Assembly: GCA_016801885.1 (NCBI GenBank)
Contig: CM028905.1
Coordinates: 14,102,706-14,166,705 of the forward strand
Direction of reading: 5' to 3'
DNA: 64,000 bases
DNA from: Toxotes chatareus
Taxonomy: Eukaryota > Chordata > Actinopteri > Toxotidae
Positions 13,441 through 25,310 of the stretch are shown piece by piece. Within the stretch, counting starts at the first letter, position 1. Every line of letters begins with the position of its first letter. The notes under the pieces are model-generated. The model worked only from the letters and a program-made list of their open reading frames with translations, was not told the DNA's origin and did not search any database. The translations under genes and the position numbers were made by a program.

Positions 13441-13477
13441 TCAACACCTGCACCTGCTGCCTTCTCAAGTTTCAATG
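13260..13477 (+). CDS. candidate first coding exon, unrecognised protein
   Basis: An open frame starts at ATG 13260 (A at -3) in the CpG-rich stretch and runs 72 codons plus two bases to a strong donor, CAATG/GTAAGTG. Read past the donor it stops immediately, as expected for an exon. Its peptide begins MNGAEVSERTGIGLC and contains several cysteines near the end. I recognise no domain or family. It could be the first exon of a lineage-specific gene, a 5' exon of a long non-coding RNA, or a chance ORF in CpG-rich DNA. The nearest known gene is ctnna1, which ends about 1.8 kb upstream on the same strand. Confidence 0.3.
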
Positions 13478-13665
13478 GTAAGTGAAAATGTGTTATTTAT
13501 TTTTTCCTATCACTGCTCTTATTGCGCTTCTTGCGTGCTACAGTCAACTTTTGTGTCAACGCCGATGTTGCTATCTGTTGTTGATGGATGTGAGACACCA
13601 ATGCATTGGTTACACATGTGTTTCACATTCTTTTGTGTGTTGGTACTTGATGTGGTTGTGTGATA

Positions 13666-14154
13666 CAGCATTGTGCAAAAGTTTGAGGCACTGAAAGTGA
13701 AGTGTGTATGCTTTTAAAAACACTGCCAGAAACGTTTATTTATCAGCTTCATACAAAGTGCAGTAAACAAACCAAAAAAAGAAAAAAAAAAAAGTAAAAC
13801 AAATCAATATTTGCTGTGGCCACGCTTTGTCTTTAAACCATATCAGTTCTCCTTGGTACACTTGTGCACAGATACTTGGCAGGTAGGTTGTTCCAAGCGT
13901 TTTGGAGAACTTGCCACGGTCCTCCTGTGGATTTAGGCAGTATCAGTGTCTTCTGTCTCTTCATGTAATCCCAGACTGACTCCATGATGTTGAGATCAGG
14001 GCTCTGTGGGGGCCAGGCCATCTGCTGCAGGACTCTGGCTACTTGTTGTCTCTGAAGATAGTACTTTGTGACTCTAGCTGTGTATTTGGAGTCAGTATCA
14101 CACTGCAGAATGAATCTAAACATGTAGAGTGCCTAAAACTTGCAGACGGTGCTG
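13666..14154 (-). mobile_element. internally deleted Tc1/mariner-type DNA transposon
   Basis: Terminal inverted repeats are visible: 13666-13692 begins CAGCATTGTGCAAAAG, and 14128-14154 read in reverse complement begins CAGCACCGTCTGCAAG. They match at 20 of 27 positions. Both ends abut a TA dinucleotide (13664-13665 and 14155-14156), the target-site duplication typical of this superfamily. At 489 bp it is much shorter than a complete element (usually 1.2-1.6 kb), so it is non-autonomous. The only coding remnant is the C-terminal part of a transposase on the minus strand. Confidence 0.85.
13833..14123 (-). pseudogene. Tc1-like transposase C-terminal remnant
   Basis: The minus strand has an open frame of 96 codons. 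It contains the motif WPPQSPDLNIMESVW, the segment around the last acidic catalytic residue of DDE/DDD-type Tc1 transposases, followed by WDYMKRQK. The N-terminal DNA-binding half and the first two catalytic aspartates are absent because the element has lost its middle, so it cannot encode an active enzyme. Confidence 0.85.
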
Positions 14155-14156
14155 TA

Positions 14157-16780
14157 CATGTAGTTCTGATTTGGTATGAATACCCTTGATTACCTTGGAG
14201 TCTGGTTGATTCCTCCTTGTTCAGCAGCCTTGAAGCTTGTCTATAAATCTTGTTGCTCATGCAGTTGTGTCAAACAATGGGATGCTCATGTTGCGTCGTG
14301 TCCGGAGCATGTGTCAGAATACAGTTAATTTTTTAGCCAGTGCTGTTTGAATGAGGGCCAAAAATTGTGTAAAGTCAAAGTCTGGATGTAAAAGTAAAAG
14401 TCTGGATGCAAGACTTGTGATGCACAACTTTTAGGCTGTTGCCACTTTTAATCACAAACAGGATCTGAAAAATATCCGTGCCTCCACACAAGCTTGAAAC
14501 TATCCTACTGACTCCAGAAGCGTGACTGACACCAGGCCCTGACATCTTTGGGGAACTTGTACTGTATAAAGTGAATAAGTATGTGACTCCATACAAACAT
14601 TGTTTACTGAAAAAAAGAAAGGAAGAGGAGGGGAGAAATAAACTGCCAGGGCAGACCAAGTCAATGTGTGCAGCACATTTCTCAATGGTATTTAGGCTTG
14701 TATCCTAAATTCATTGTAGGACTGGAGTTCCATAATGACCCATTCAGTATTACCCACACTCATTATCATGAATAAAATTTAAATCTTCCACTTCATCTTT
14801 GTGTAAAGAGGGCTCTCACTGACTATTACCAGTGGCCATGATAAAAGTAATTCTGCTGCCTGCAATGTTTGTAGGGGTGGTTTGATAGAGTCGACCTGTA
14901 TTAAGAAGAAGTTTCAACTTTTGAAACCGTACAGGCTTCACACGTCAGTCAATGGTAATATGTATTTCACAGAGTTCTGCGTGTTGATGTAGCCCCTGAC
15001 ACGGGTTGACAGTGTTGTGGTGCAAGGTGAGAAAGAAAAACAAGTAACCTGGTCTGTCAAAAGTTGAAATTACTTACACTTGACTATGCACAGGTAGACC
15101 CTAAGTAAGAAACTCCATACAATGGAAACTGTGGTCACTGGAAATTGTACAGAGTGTACAGACAACAATGCAGACTAAATGATTGTAACGCAAACTGACT
15201 GAGAAATGCAATTGATTTCTGTCACACTCGAAAGCACAAAGCCTTGCTGTTCGGGGCCTGCTCCACCATTGTCTGTCTGTCTTATCCACAGCAAATCTCC
15301 CCACAAAGTTAAAGATTTCAACCTGTGGAGTTCAATCGAGGCCACAGTGGGATTTTGTTTTATAAATATAATGTTACATTTCGTTGCAGTATCTTCTGAT
15401 TTTGCTTACATTACTGTTTGCACACACTCTACACCACTTTGCAATGCTGCCCGTGTTTTGTGGAGTCCCTCAAGGGCCGTGGTAGGAAATTGTGAAAATA
15501 ACTTTTGTTTTCTCTTGTAATAGTGTGTTTTGCCTTCACCCATAAAACTTTGCATTCCTCTGCAAAACATTTTTGTGCTGTGCTGTGCGAGCTGTGTGAT
15601 GTTGATATCATTGTGTGCACTTCCTTATCAATGCAAACCAAAAATCCACATGGTCCAATCACAGCTGTCAACTTTACAGTATTGGCCTCACATTAGTTTA
15701 CACTCTGTAGGTAATACCATACATAAACATACCACCAATCCCAGACTAGTGTAACTCAGTGCTTCGTTTACATGTTTAACACTGTTGTTGTTTATATATT
15801 TAAATGTAGCTGACAGTGAATCTTGGTGAAGCTGAGTTGGAGCTGTCCAGTCTGTTGTGGTGCTGATCACAAAATTTACTATATCACAAGATCATACTGC
15901 CAGACTTATGTGGAATGGTCCTGAACACTTCTATAGAACTGCAGCCTGCAGATGTATCTGCATATATCATATATTTACTGTAGTGAATATATGATATGAA
16001 ATACTGATGCCATCGTGCAACTGTAAAACCATACATCGTAATGCCCTTTCAGTAGGACTTGGAGCACAAATTGGCAAGACCTGGTGCCGTCCATTATACG
16101 AATGAGCTTATACCAAGAGGACACATTTTCAGGGCGTTCCTCAAAATGGTTTAGTCCCTTGTTTCTCTTATCACCGCTTTTCTGCTGAATTCATGCTCTA
16201 TTCATGTGGCGTTAGCAAAATGGTCACGCAGAACACGATTAGTATTAAAGTTGTCTGGGGCATGTGGGGAAAAAAGCATGTCTGCATATATTTACATTTA
16301 TGTGTCCAGGCTGGGAGATTCTAAACCTGGCTTAGCATTTCATTGCTGTCACCCCACCTCATGTTCAAGGCAGAAACCACCACAGTCGTCCTCAGACGAA
16401 TACATCTCTGCGAGTATGGCTGGCCCCTTGAGACTACTTGAGTCTTGACAGATAATAAGAAGACAGGTTCCCCTCTGATGTGAAATGGGAGATCTAAATC
16501 TACTGAGGCCTTGTAGAGTAAAACAATACAGTGTGGTTGTATGAGGCATTTGAATGCAGATATGATGCAGAGATGACAGCAACAGAGCAGCCCCTCATGT
16601 CACCCCCACCCCCGCTGCTGCTTTCCTACCATTTGTGTTTTGCTGTGTCACTCAAACTGATGTCGTCGCATGACACGTTTGAATGAAGTTTTATCAATCA
16701 CAGTGGCCAGGTGTGACAGTTTAATCAATAGAGTAAGTTTTCCCAGGGATTTCCATTATTTTAAAATTAGAGCGGCCCAG
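14157..16780. other. non-coding stretch, no supported gene
   Basis: No exon with both splice signals and a credible frame was found. The overlapping short ORFs between 15100 and 15900 occur on both strands and have no family resemblance. An AT-rich hairpin lies at 15963-15998. Confidence 0.5.
15963..15998. repeat. AT-rich imperfect hairpin
   Basis: Two 16-nt arms (15963-15978 and 15983-15998) are reverse complements at 14 of 16 positions around a TGTA loop. It is short and AT-rich; it may be a remnant of a small inverted element or simply composition-driven. Confidence 0.5.
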
Positions 16781-16786
16781 GCTGGA

Positions 16787-16809
16787 GGGAGGGGAGGGAG
16801 TGGAGGGGG
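16787..16809 (+). other. G-quadruplex-type G-run cluster
   Basis: Four runs of three or more G (16787-16789, 16791-16794, 16796-16798, 16805-16809) are separated by loops of 1-6 nt, fitting the usual G4 pattern. More G-rich sequence continues to about 16840. No promoter or exon is evident beside it. Confidence 0.6.
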
Positions 16810-19800
16810 AGAGCAGGTTGTCGGGGGAAGCGGTGGGTTGGGCTTCTAGCTGTCAGGCTATGCTGTACATAAACACAGGAATAGAGAAGCTTCTGAAGTA
16901 TTAGCCCTGAGAACTGGCAATAAACACAGGCTGCTGGACTGACAATCTGTCAGTGCCGAGGTGGACGTCTCCCATAGATAGACTTGGCTCTGTTGGAAAA
17001 TAAACGTTAAGTATGACTGGCTGAAAGGTCCAGTGAGCCACACCCTACAGATGCCGGAGTGCAACTGCCAAATAAGGTAGTCATCACTAAAATATCAATA
17101 GCTTTACATGGAATCCAAGACCAACGAGTCCAGCAGGACCCCCGGGGAGACTCATTTATTTTGGAGCTTTACCACTCTCCATTGCCTGCAAACACACCAG
17201 AGCGGCTCTTTTCATTTGTTGAGCTACTTTGTAGTGGAATCATTTGCCTGGAAAAGGTTTCAGATGTACAATATCAAACCAAATGAGATATTGGATCATA
17301 ACTCTGTTTATTCAGATGAGTTACTTTACAGTCACAGCACAGACAATGAAATGTCTGCTCTCCGTTTCACTGTGCAAAGTGCTAAACATAAATGGGATGT
17401 GTCTAATCCAGTTTGTAGGTCTCCCATCAGTTTTCTCTGACCAGATCATCATTGATAGTGACATCTTCAAATTAATAAAATTTGCCAGGAGCTGTCTGGA
17501 GGAAAAAGGTTCCAGAAGTCCCCTAAAGCCACAGCTACAGGGCTGAGGTCTGGGAATTTGGGAGATCATTAATTACCTGACAGCCAGCAGGAGAAATGGC
17601 AACTATTGAAAGGCACTGACTTGTATATTGGGCAGCCTGTGTCAGGTTTATAGTAGCATGGTAACCCACTTATCATGTTTAATGGAAGTATTATCCTTTG
17701 GGGGATTTCATTTTTCTTTTCTTTCAGTGTAATTAGTGATGTGGTATGGGGCTTTCAATCTCCTTAGCGTTCATCTCATAAAGTTTCAAATTCCTCCCCT
17801 GCTGGCTGGTCAGAGATTTTTATTGTGCCTGCTGAGTCTTACGGCCGGTCTTTTTATAGGCGCAAGCCTGCCAGTGGTGAGCCGTGTTAGCCGAAGACGA
17901 GGAAGGAGCTGTATGCATTACGTGCAGCACTGTTACTCAGCCTGTCAGGACTGGTTACGGTGGCAGAGCTGTGACTGAGCTCCACGGTATGAAATGAAAA
18001 TGAGACTTTTAATGGCGCTTTTGGTATTTGTGATGATTATGAAAATTGCAGGTAGTAAATACAGGTGGAAAAGCCTCATCTAGCTGTGAAATCCATTACA
18101 ACCCCCACCCCCACCACCACCCACCCACATATGTAGTTGTCACACTGAACACATTTTCATATCTTTACCTTTTCATGACATGGTTTCTGAGTCCACTTAC
18201 ATAAAATCTATATCCTAAAATCACCTCTTTTTAATGTGAGTGCAGGCCCAGGGTACTTATCCCTGCGGTTGTGAGTCTGAAAACAGACTAGACTAGAGCT
18301 GGATGCTATGTAATCCAGTGAAATGGTGCCAGCATTAAGAAGAGCACTATCTTTTCATTTAAAGTCACTTTTATAATCAGCTCCCAAGGAATCACAAAAA
18401 AGGGCAGTAAAAAGTAATAGAATCAGCAGCGGCACAGACGTAGGTAATTATGTTAAAAACTCCTTTCACAACGCAAGCTCAGAAGAAAAAGCTTAATACT
18501 GTAAGCCTCGCAGTGAGGGCTGCTATCATTGTATTGGAAATAAATGGCTGTGGTGAACATGTGTGCGCTGTCTGGGACGATTTGTGCGATGTAATTAGAT
18601 GTAAAATGCTTTTTAGCTGGCTCTTTAATTGACTTTTGGCTCGAGTGATTTGTGGCTATCAGGTTTTCCCTCATGGCACGGTGTTGTCTTCAGTCAAGGC
18701 CAGTGGATTATTTGCAAACACCTAAATCCAGCTTCTTGAGCCGGACTCGTTCGATCAGCTCTCTCTTGTGTGGGAGTGATTTCTGTGACCCTCAGGAAGA
18801 GCTGCTTTGAATATATATTCCTTACTCTTGGCGTTAAAATTCCCTCAATGATACGCTCAGGTGCTTTACTTGAAATACATGCTGACAGCTATTTAAACAG
18901 ACCCAGATACTAAACATTCAGTCGAGCACCTTTGCATAAGGTAACCCAGCAGTGTCATACGGCATTGCTGACTACCAATCATCTCATATGTATTCCGGGT
19001 ACCCACTTTAGCCGGCACTGTATTTTAATGGCTGACATCTCAGGGCTGCAATTCAAGTGTGATTTATATCTCCTCAAGTCATCAGTTACAATCAGATCCA
19101 AGGATCTGACTTTGTGCTTGCTGGGCAAGCATAGCTAATACAGAGGGGAGGAAAAAGAAAAAAGAGCTGTGTCACATTCCTGCTTTTTAGTGAAAATTTG
19201 AATCAAAGGTGCCGCAGTAGGGGTAGATGGAGAGAGGAAGAGAGGGGTGACAGGGCTCCGCATTGGTACGCAAGCATGTGTCTCATCCTTAAACCAATTT
19301 CCTTCCTCAATACTCTGGGGAGTGGTCTGATTTGCACCGTTTCCTTCTCCTCCTTCTCCGAGTAAGTGTTTATCCTGCTTTTACAATTAGATCTTGCTCC
19401 CAGCTGCAGCATTAATCAAATAGCCAGACATATTCTCTGCATTTAGAGATTGAGGGAATGTGTCCTACATGTCTTCCTCTGTGGTAACAGGCTGTGAAGC
19501 AGCAGTTATTTGTTTAGTAAGCATCTCACACATACTGTACACAGATTTGACAGGGCAAGAGGATTTCAGAGAGCTCTGAATATGAGCCAGAATGAAGGTT
19601 ATTTAGATGTATGCTGCCAGGAAACATTCTGGTGACCTATTGATTATATTAATATTACTCACATTTATCTTCGTTTGGTGTTTTTTGCTGTGTGTTTAGA
19701 CAATACTGAGAAGCATAAAAATGATGTCAAGACACCGATCAAAAGCACATTGTAAAAAAAAAAAATATCTTACTTTGCGAATAATGTCTGGTTCTTAAAT

Positions 19801-22720
19801 TAGAAATGTGTTTCTGGACCTTGAGAAGTACAAAGGAAGGCAAAAGAATACTTTGATTGGAAGTTGTTTTTGGGTTTTTTTTTTTGAGAGACGAAGATCC
19901 CAGCACTACATAATATAGTAATTTAGCTGAGAAACCATGGACTTCATAGGTCATGGTTGCAATATTGTGTGGGTGTGTGTGCATTCTGTTCATAGCATAA
20001 TGTCAATAGAAATCCACTACAATCACTTAATGTACTCCACTGCCCCACTCTACATATGGACTTTAAATGCTTTAATCGAAGACCTGCTCATTTTTATTGG
20101 TGTTCTTTATAGGTAAGCTTAGTGATGATTTTCAAATGCACTCAGTGATTTGTGGCTAATTAGGGCGAGAGGTAGTTAGACCACAAAAATGTGTGTTTGC
20201 TCAGAGGGCAGTGAGTTGGCCGGTGGTGAAACAAAGGCCACAAAACACAGCGGGACCACAGCAAAGTCTGTCTAATACAGTACAGAGTACCAGCATGTAG
20301 TGTAGTTATTACTGTACCAGAGGGGAGAGCAGGCATCTCTCGGAAAGAAATGATTTACCAATCGGGCAGTCGCCTCTGTCACCATGGTTACTTGAGAAAG
20401 TTGGGACATCCAGGCAGGAACATGCATGATAACCAATTTATTAGTCCAGACATATTCTTGGTAGAGCCAGAATTTGAAGTGATAGAGCAGGGTAGTGGCA
20501 ATATAAATCACTAATTGGTCTGTTTCTTTGCCTGTGATGCTGTGTACCGCTGGTGTCACATGTTAATTATCATAAGTGAGACCTACAACAGCAACTCCAG
20601 GAACAAAGCACCCAGCTTATTTTTCCACTTATTAATCCTTCCCCAGTTCTCAGCCGTACCTGCTGTAAAACCTGTCCCCTCTTCTCTGGTGGAATTGTTT
20701 ATTCTGTCTTCCCCCCCACACACACTAAGAGTGCTTTCTCTGCCAGCCATATAAGCAGCTATTTTGCTGTGTTGGCCTAAATTATCTGCATCCAACTGCA
20801 AGTGGCTAATACAGCCCTCAGGTGGGGAGTTAACACGTTATGTGCATTTCAATATTTAATGAGCTAAATGCCAGTGCTTCCAAAAGAGCCTCGTAAAATT
20901 CGGTGAGATGAGCACAAACTTTGTGATGCACATTATTTCTCGTGGACAGGAATTGTATGAAGATAATGCTCCTCCACCACAAATTGGATTGTGGCGACAA
21001 CACAGATTGGACAAGCCATTTCCATCTGTGCAACATGTGGAAGTGTCAGCTAGTGGTCAAGTGTAAGCAACCAGAGCAACTGTGGTTACGGTGGCTGGTT
21101 GGTGCCACTGAACTCAAAGAATAATTAACTTTATTACTGTTTCTTTTTGTTTTCATTTGAATAGAGGATAAAGCTAGCAGTGTTCTATGTTTTTCTTATC
21201 ATTAACAAATCCCATGAAAACCCCAAACCAACGTCTTAGTCCAACTCTCTAAACTTTCTGACTTGCCGAGGCTATCTTTGGTTCTCAGCTCCGAGCCCAT
21301 TTGTTCCTGCTGAAACTACTAAAATGTATATTTTCCAACTAAATTCCGGTTAATTTCCTTTAACAGCCGGGAGCTGTAAAAGTTTTAGCAAACAAACACA
21401 AGTAAATTTATTGGGGACTATTTTCAGCTGTGGACTTGGTGCACTGATGAGCATTTATGGAAGTGAACAGTGCCCATGTTTATCAGGATGAAGGAACATG
21501 TCACCCAACGTAACAGAGCGGTTCATTGGAGTGTTGGAGCTCTATGGCACAGAGGCTTTAGAGGCTACACTGGCAGAAATTACAGACTATCACCTGACGT
21601 ACATTATTACAGTAAAGATATTGGCAAAATAAGGCAAAGGATAACAATATTCACAATGTTCCTTTATGGTTAAGCATGTACAGCAGTTTGATCAGTGTCA
21701 TATAAGTATATTGGGGGGGGGGGAATCACCCTCAGGCATAATACAATCCTTATGGTACAGACTGGGAGGTGAACCTAAGTTGAGAAGCTGAAGGCACAGG
21801 GTGATTCACATCTCCGACCCCAGCTCTTCCAGTGTCAACCTACAGTACGATTCCTTTAATGCTGGGAAAAGTTTCCGCTTGTTGTGCACGGAGCACACAT
21901 CATCCTTATTCAACGACATTTCTGAGGTCCAGGCTGGTGCATTAAGAATGAATTAATTCCATGAAGGGTAGGTTTAACCTTCAGAAAAAACAATGCATGC
22001 ACCAGGACGCCTAAGCTGCCTTTACTTGGTATCTGTTTGGAGGTCATTTAGACTAATGCATCGCAAAGACCAGTGCTATTCTTACTCTGCTGTCAGTTCC
22101 CATATTACTGCTGTCAAGCGGGTTGTAATGTTTGTAGGCCTGCAGTGACACCAGTGAGCCTGGGAGGGGGTGGGGACACAGACACAGGCGTAAATGCCAC
22201 TGAACTGAACTGAGCTTGAAATACACGAGTAAATCACCCTTCCATTGTAATGAGCTGCTGTGTAGGCTGACTTAATTAAAAGTGATGTTAAATAATTTCT
22301 CTGTGGTGATCGTGCAATGAACTCGGCTCAGCCTCACGGTGCGACCTGGTACTCTTCTCCACGGCTGATTTCAGTCATCATGCACACTTGAGAGACTCTC
22401 TTTATCAGAGAGGGAGTGTTTCTCTCACCTTAGAAAACCACCCATAACATTAAATATGGATTTGTACCCCCCACCCTCCCCCTGTTAGCAGTAACCCTTT
22501 GCATGGCGAGTGAATCAGGGTGATTCACTGATGGAGGGGGAAGCAGGACGACACAGAAATGAGGGTCTGCTTTGGAACAGTGCATCAGGAGTGTCCGCTT
22601 TCTTGCCTTGATTGCCCTGTGTTCCTCGAAGGCTCCGTAATATGGACGACAGTTCAATATGAAAGTGGAGGGAGGGAATGCTATTAGATTTGTCTAAGGG
22701 TTGAGTGAACTTGTCATGGC

Positions 22721-22723
<3 letters not shown>
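16810..22723. other. non-coding stretch, no supported gene
   Basis: AT-rich sequence with moderately complex islands (for example 17090-17560, 17800-17970, 18500-19130) in which several frames are open over 60-110 codons. None has family resemblance or paired splice sites. The stretch includes an 11-bp G run near 21711-21722. Conserved regulatory elements are possible but cannot be judged from one sequence. Confidence 0.45.

Positions 22724-22771
<48 letters not shown>
22724..22771. repeat. (AC)n microsatellite
   Basis: An uninterrupted dinucleotide run of about 48 bp, followed by an interrupted AC-rich tail to about 22786. Confidence 0.95.
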
Positions 22772-22774
<3 letters not shown>

Positions 22775-22786
22775 TACACACACAGA

Positions 22787-24149
22787 CAGTCCTATCCTGT
22801 TTTTCCTGGAGATTGATTCTGCTGCACAGAAATAGGCTTAGAATGAAGTCATATATTTCAACATGATTCAGCCTCATTAGAGCTACTTCACACCAGCTCG
22901 TGGAGACATATCTTCAGTTTAAAAGCAACAAATAGGATTTTTTTTTAAAGCATAATATGACTGACGTCTTGATGTGTGTCTGTCATGCAGGAGAATCACT
23001 GAATGTGTGCAGGGCTTCCCTAGTAGCAACTTCGTCCTGTTGGAAATATGGATTAGTCTTATTTTGGCTGTCAACTGAAAAAAAAAAAAAACATTTTAAA
23101 TTTAGGGATGTGGTAATTACCATGTCAAAAAAAAAAAAACAAAAACAGAAAAACAAAAGTGCAAGTTGTCTCAAGAGAATCATTAAAATTATCCAGTATC
23201 CCTTAATACGTACATGCTTAATTTAAAATGTAATTATTGTTGGAAGTGTGTAATTTAATATTCTTTATCTTGTCATATCCTCAGTCAGCCTGTTCTCAAA
23301 CAGCCCCCAGCCCCCATCAGCCAGCAGAACCGCAAAGTGCTGACAATGCAGCCACCGTCACACTGCTTTTATAATGGCATACATCAAGCCTTAAACGCTT
23401 CGGAGAAACACTCAAACATCTGCGTGCGGGTAATTTTTGTTGCCCTATAGATTCTGCCCAGACAGACAGAGTGCAAAGTAATAGGTGTGCAGCAAAATGA
23501 AGATCACACGCTGTTTCTTGTGGCAGCTGCGATTTTCGGACTTTGGGTAATCAGCGAGTCGATGGGATCTGAATCGGTGGCAGAGGCCTCCTGCCTCTGC
23601 TCTTGCCCCAGGCAGTGCAACTAAGTTGAAGTGCTCCAGTATGTAAAATCTTTTACCAACGGCTTTAATGTAAATATTTCATAGCATGCTGAGTGGCCCT
23701 ATGAATATGTGATAAGGATACAGCCACTAATTTGAATTAAATGTTACACGAAGCAGCCATTTGCATAAATGTGTACATAAGACATAAAGTTACGGCCTTA
23801 CGACAAGATGCGAATAAGAGCAACCGGTCGGCTTCATCTTCGAATGCATTCGCTGTTCTGCCATCTGGTTGTATCTATATTAAATCGTCTTTTAGTGAGG
23901 TGTGATGGCGTTGTCTGTAAAATGTAATGTTTAGTAGCAGTCACCCATGGCCAGCCTGTGGCCACCTGAAACTGCACTGGTGTTCGGTGTGACAGCTGCA
24001 CTGGCAGCCGTCACTGCACATCATAACTGATGTTGTGCTGAACTCAGTGCCCATGACTGCAAAAATCATTGGTTAATTGACCTGCAGTAACTCAGCGGCC
24101 CATGTTTGCCTCCCTGCGTGGTCAGACAAATCCAAATAGGAGAAGAAGA
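22787..24149. other. non-coding stretch with a candidate regulatory segment
   Basis: No gene was recognised. The segment 23640-23900 stands out for its complex non-repetitive sequence, AT-rich homeodomain-like cores and an octamer-like ATTTGCATAAATG at about 23759. That composition is typical of vertebrate non-coding regulatory elements, but this is inference only. Confidence 0.35.
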
Positions 24150-24445
24150 ACAATATTTTATTGTCCAGCATGTTTTACACACACACACACACACACACAA
24201 AGAAAATTTGACCTCTGCATTTAACCCATCCATGAGTAGTAAACACACTCACCCAGAGCAGTGGGCTGTAGCTGAGCTGCAGCTCCCGGGGAACAATTGG
24301 GAAGGTTAGGAGCCTTGCTTAAGGGCACTTCAACTGTGAATGTTGAGGGAGAACAAAGCGCTGTTCATTCACTCCTCCCAACCCTATAGTTTCACCTAGG
24401 GATTTGAACCAGCTTTCGAACCTCTAGGCCGCGGCTTCCCCCAGT
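24150..24445 (-). mobile_element. tRNA-headed SINE-type retroposon
   Basis: Read on the minus strand, the element starts near 24445 with a tRNA-like head. GGTTCAAATCC (24410-24400) fits a polymerase III B box, and GGCCTAGAGG about 20 nt upstream resembles an A box. The body, which on the + strand includes CTCTGCATTTAACCCATCC and CCCAGAGCAGTGGGC, matches my recollection of a widespread teleost repeat with this head. The tail end coincides with an (AC)n run at 24177-24199. The exact limits and the family name are uncertain. Confidence 0.65.
24177..24199. repeat. (AC)n microsatellite in the SINE tail
   Basis: A short pure dinucleotide run at the 3' end of the SINE-like element, a usual place for simple-repeat growth. 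Confidence 0.9.
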
Positions 24446-25109
24446 ACCCTGAAAAGCGGCTGCTGTGTCCATTTTTAAATAGACACACACTTGTTGTCCT
24501 GATCTTGTTTTTCTTTTGGTCACATTTGTTCTTTTCCAGGAAAAAATGCCTTTTAATATAAAAATAGGCCTCTGCTGGAGAACAGTAAATGCAGTACATC
24601 CCAAAACCTTATTAGTTTGTCCCTCAGTAAGTGTTGGCCTTCAAAGTGAAATGGATGAGCTCCTTTGAGTTCTGTTGGTTGACATGACAACCGTGCCCTG
24701 AAATAGCAACACAACATCTGCTCAGTCAATAATTGGACCTGAGCTGCTTCTTAAAATGTCTCAACGTGCTGAATGTTGGTAGTTGCAACCAAAGGTGTAC
24801 ATCTGAAAAATCGGCTAATTCAAAATTTCCCACTAGACTGGTCAATCAAACTTTAATCTGCGCTTGTGTTTTTTTTTTTTTCCACACACACGCACACAAA
24901 GTGTTTGCTCAGAGGACAGCAGTTTAAGTCCTGCCGCAGCACACAATGCGCTTCCTCACTGAGCATTTCATAAATGAGGTTCATCGCGGGTAAGTACATC
25001 ATTTCCATAGACACTTTAATTTTAGTTTCTTGCAACTGCAGAGGATACATACACGCAAGCACCAATTAATGAGGGAGTTAAATCATGAGCAGACTTGACT
25101 TAAAACACG

Positions 25110-25303
25110 CTACTGGCCAATTAGCTTCTCCACCAGGGTGTAATCCAAGGCTTTGCACCACACTGCCTCTGGCAGTTCTCGCTTGTCCTGCTCAGAGAGT
25201 TTTGTGAAGTCCAGCGCGTCACCCCATGTGACCTGGAACTGGCTGAGTCTTGCTCTTTTGTAGACTTCCCAGTTGCAGACTGACAGTGATTCATTTGTTG
25301 CTG
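25110..25303 (-). CDS. candidate terminal coding exon, unrecognised protein
   Basis: On the minus strand an open frame of about 64 codons ends at TAG (25112-25110). The translated tail includes CNWEVYKRARLSQFQVTW, then TKLSEQDKRELPEAV, and ends DYTLVEKLIGQ. It is rich in charged and hydrophobic residues, with mainly G/C third positions, unlike the surrounding AT-rich DNA. A T/A-rich tract followed by CTGCCAG/CAG provides an acceptor; the exon would start at 25303 or 25300, or at 25279 if a later CTGTCAG is used. All three need one nucleotide from the preceding exon. No in-frame ATG precedes the coding-like part, so this would be a last exon. I cannot name the family. It is not the known C-terminus of SIL1, which lies tail-to-tail with CTNNA1 in mammals. 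A second frame is also open for 57 codons, so the evidence is compositional only. Confidence 0.45.
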
Positions 25304-25310
25304 CTGGCAG

